Of a DNA stretch of 8,165 nt, positions 7,693 through 8,165 are shown piece after piece. Position numbers and translations under genes: made by a program. The notes beneath the pieces are model-generated. The model made no database searches. It was not told the origin of the DNA and was given only the letters and a program-made list of their open reading frames with translations. The first letter of the stretch is position 1. Each line of letters starts with the position of its first letter. This stretch comes from Flavobacteriales bacterium UBA4660 (lineage in GTDB: Bacteria; Bacteroidota; Bacteroidia; Flavobacteriales_D; Sanyastnellaceae), in NCBI GenBank assembly GCA_002405435.1, contig DHLU01000239.1, forward strand, positions 756 to 8,920, given 5' to 3'.

Positions 7693-8165
7693 AACGCAAC
7701 CTGATTCTCTTTGGGGTATTGCTCTCCCTGTGCCTTGGCATTTGGTTTTTCTATCAGCGCAGCCAGCGCGTTACCATCAGCGGTGAGCCACTCACACAAT
7801 ATGCCATTGACGATACTTCAACCATCAATAAAATTTTCATAACAGACCACCTGGGTCGTTCCGTGGTGTTGGAGAGGGGGGCAGACCGCAGCCGCTGGAG
7901 CCTCAATGGAAATGACCGGGCGAAACGGGAGCCCGTTGAACTGTTGCTGAAAACTTTCAAGCGCATGCGGGCGCGTTCTTCCGTTATGAAAACGGCCCGT
8001 GCCAATGTCATCAAAATGATCAGCAGTGCCGGAAAAAAAGTCGAAGTGTACCAGGGCGGTGATAAACCCTCGAAAATTTACTACGTTGGCACTGCCACAG
8101 CCGAACACACGGGTACCTATATGGTGCTGGAGATACCCGGAATTGGCCGGTCACCGGAGCCGTAT
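7689..8165 (+). CDS. DUF4340-like membrane-anchored protein, N-terminal part (runs off right edge)
   Basis: The 159 visible codons start with an N-terminal hydrophobic anchor (NLILFGVLLSLCLGIWFFY, residues 4-22). An extracytoplasmic region follows whose motifs resemble DUF4340 proteins found after gldG in Bacteroidota: AIDDTSTINKIFITDHLGRS, a Trp-containing RSRWSLNGND, VELLLKTFKRM, VEVYQGGDKPSKIYYVG and GTYMVLEIPG. The function of these proteins is not established. The start codon overlaps the gldG stop in an ATGA arrangement, which points to translational coupling and a shared role with GldF/GldG. The assignment rests on remembered family resemblance and gene order, and the C-terminal part is missing. 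A signal peptide instead of an uncleaved anchor cannot be excluded. Confidence 0.75.
   Translation, partial: MKRNLILFGVLLSLCLGIWFFYQRSQRVTISGEPLTQYAIDDTSTINKIFITDHLGRSVVLERGADRSRWSLNGNDRAKREPVELLLKTFKRMRARSSVMKTARANVIKMISSAGKKVEVYQGGDKPSKIYYVGTATAEHTGTYMVLEIPGIGRSPEPY

Overview
The window looks like an ordinary chromosomal stretch from a member of the Bacteroidota with a fairly GC-rich genome for that phylum. The clearest markers are a gldF-gldG pair (gliding-motility ABC-2 permease and its membrane-anchored partner), a secreted protein that begins with a carboxypeptidase-regulatory-like domain, a MtaB-type methylthiotransferase with the Bacteroidota-style stretch FYPSFSSGDRTRTFLKV, and a TAnnTTTG-type -7 motif upstream of gldF. 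Genus and order cannot be fixed from the sequence. There are no tRNA or rRNA genes, CRISPR arrays, insertion sequences or phage genes, and no gene-free stretch longer than about 120 bases.

Layout. The left end (1-1734) is on the minus strand: a 12-helix MFS transporter followed 67 bases downstream by the 5' part of mtaB, which runs off the left edge. An AT-rich divergent intergenic region (about 1735-1855) separates these from the plus-strand genes. First on the plus strand is a NarL/LuxR-type response regulator (1856-2536) with an in-frame TAG early in its receiver domain. Next come a branched-chain aminotransferase (ilvE, 2598-3689) and a secreted protein with a CarboxypepD_reg-like domain and an unrecognised beta-rich remainder (3783-5108). 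Last is a tight operon of gldF, gldG and the start of a DUF4340-like gene (5213 to the right edge).

How the genes fit together. GldF and GldG are the integral-membrane and membrane-anchored parts of an ABC-type complex whose ATPase (GldA) is not in the window. The DUF4340-like gene overlaps the gldG stop by four bases (ATGA), so it is probably translationally coupled and may be part of the same envelope machinery. The other genes (tRNA modification, export, amino-acid transamination, secreted protein) show no obvious shared pathway.

The observation most worth checking is the amber codon in the response regulator. The frame on both sides of it reads as a good family member, and TAG also serves as the normal stop of gldF, so genetic-code reassignment is unlikely. 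It is either a recent nonsense mutation or a sequence error. I do not see a convincing undescribed system here.
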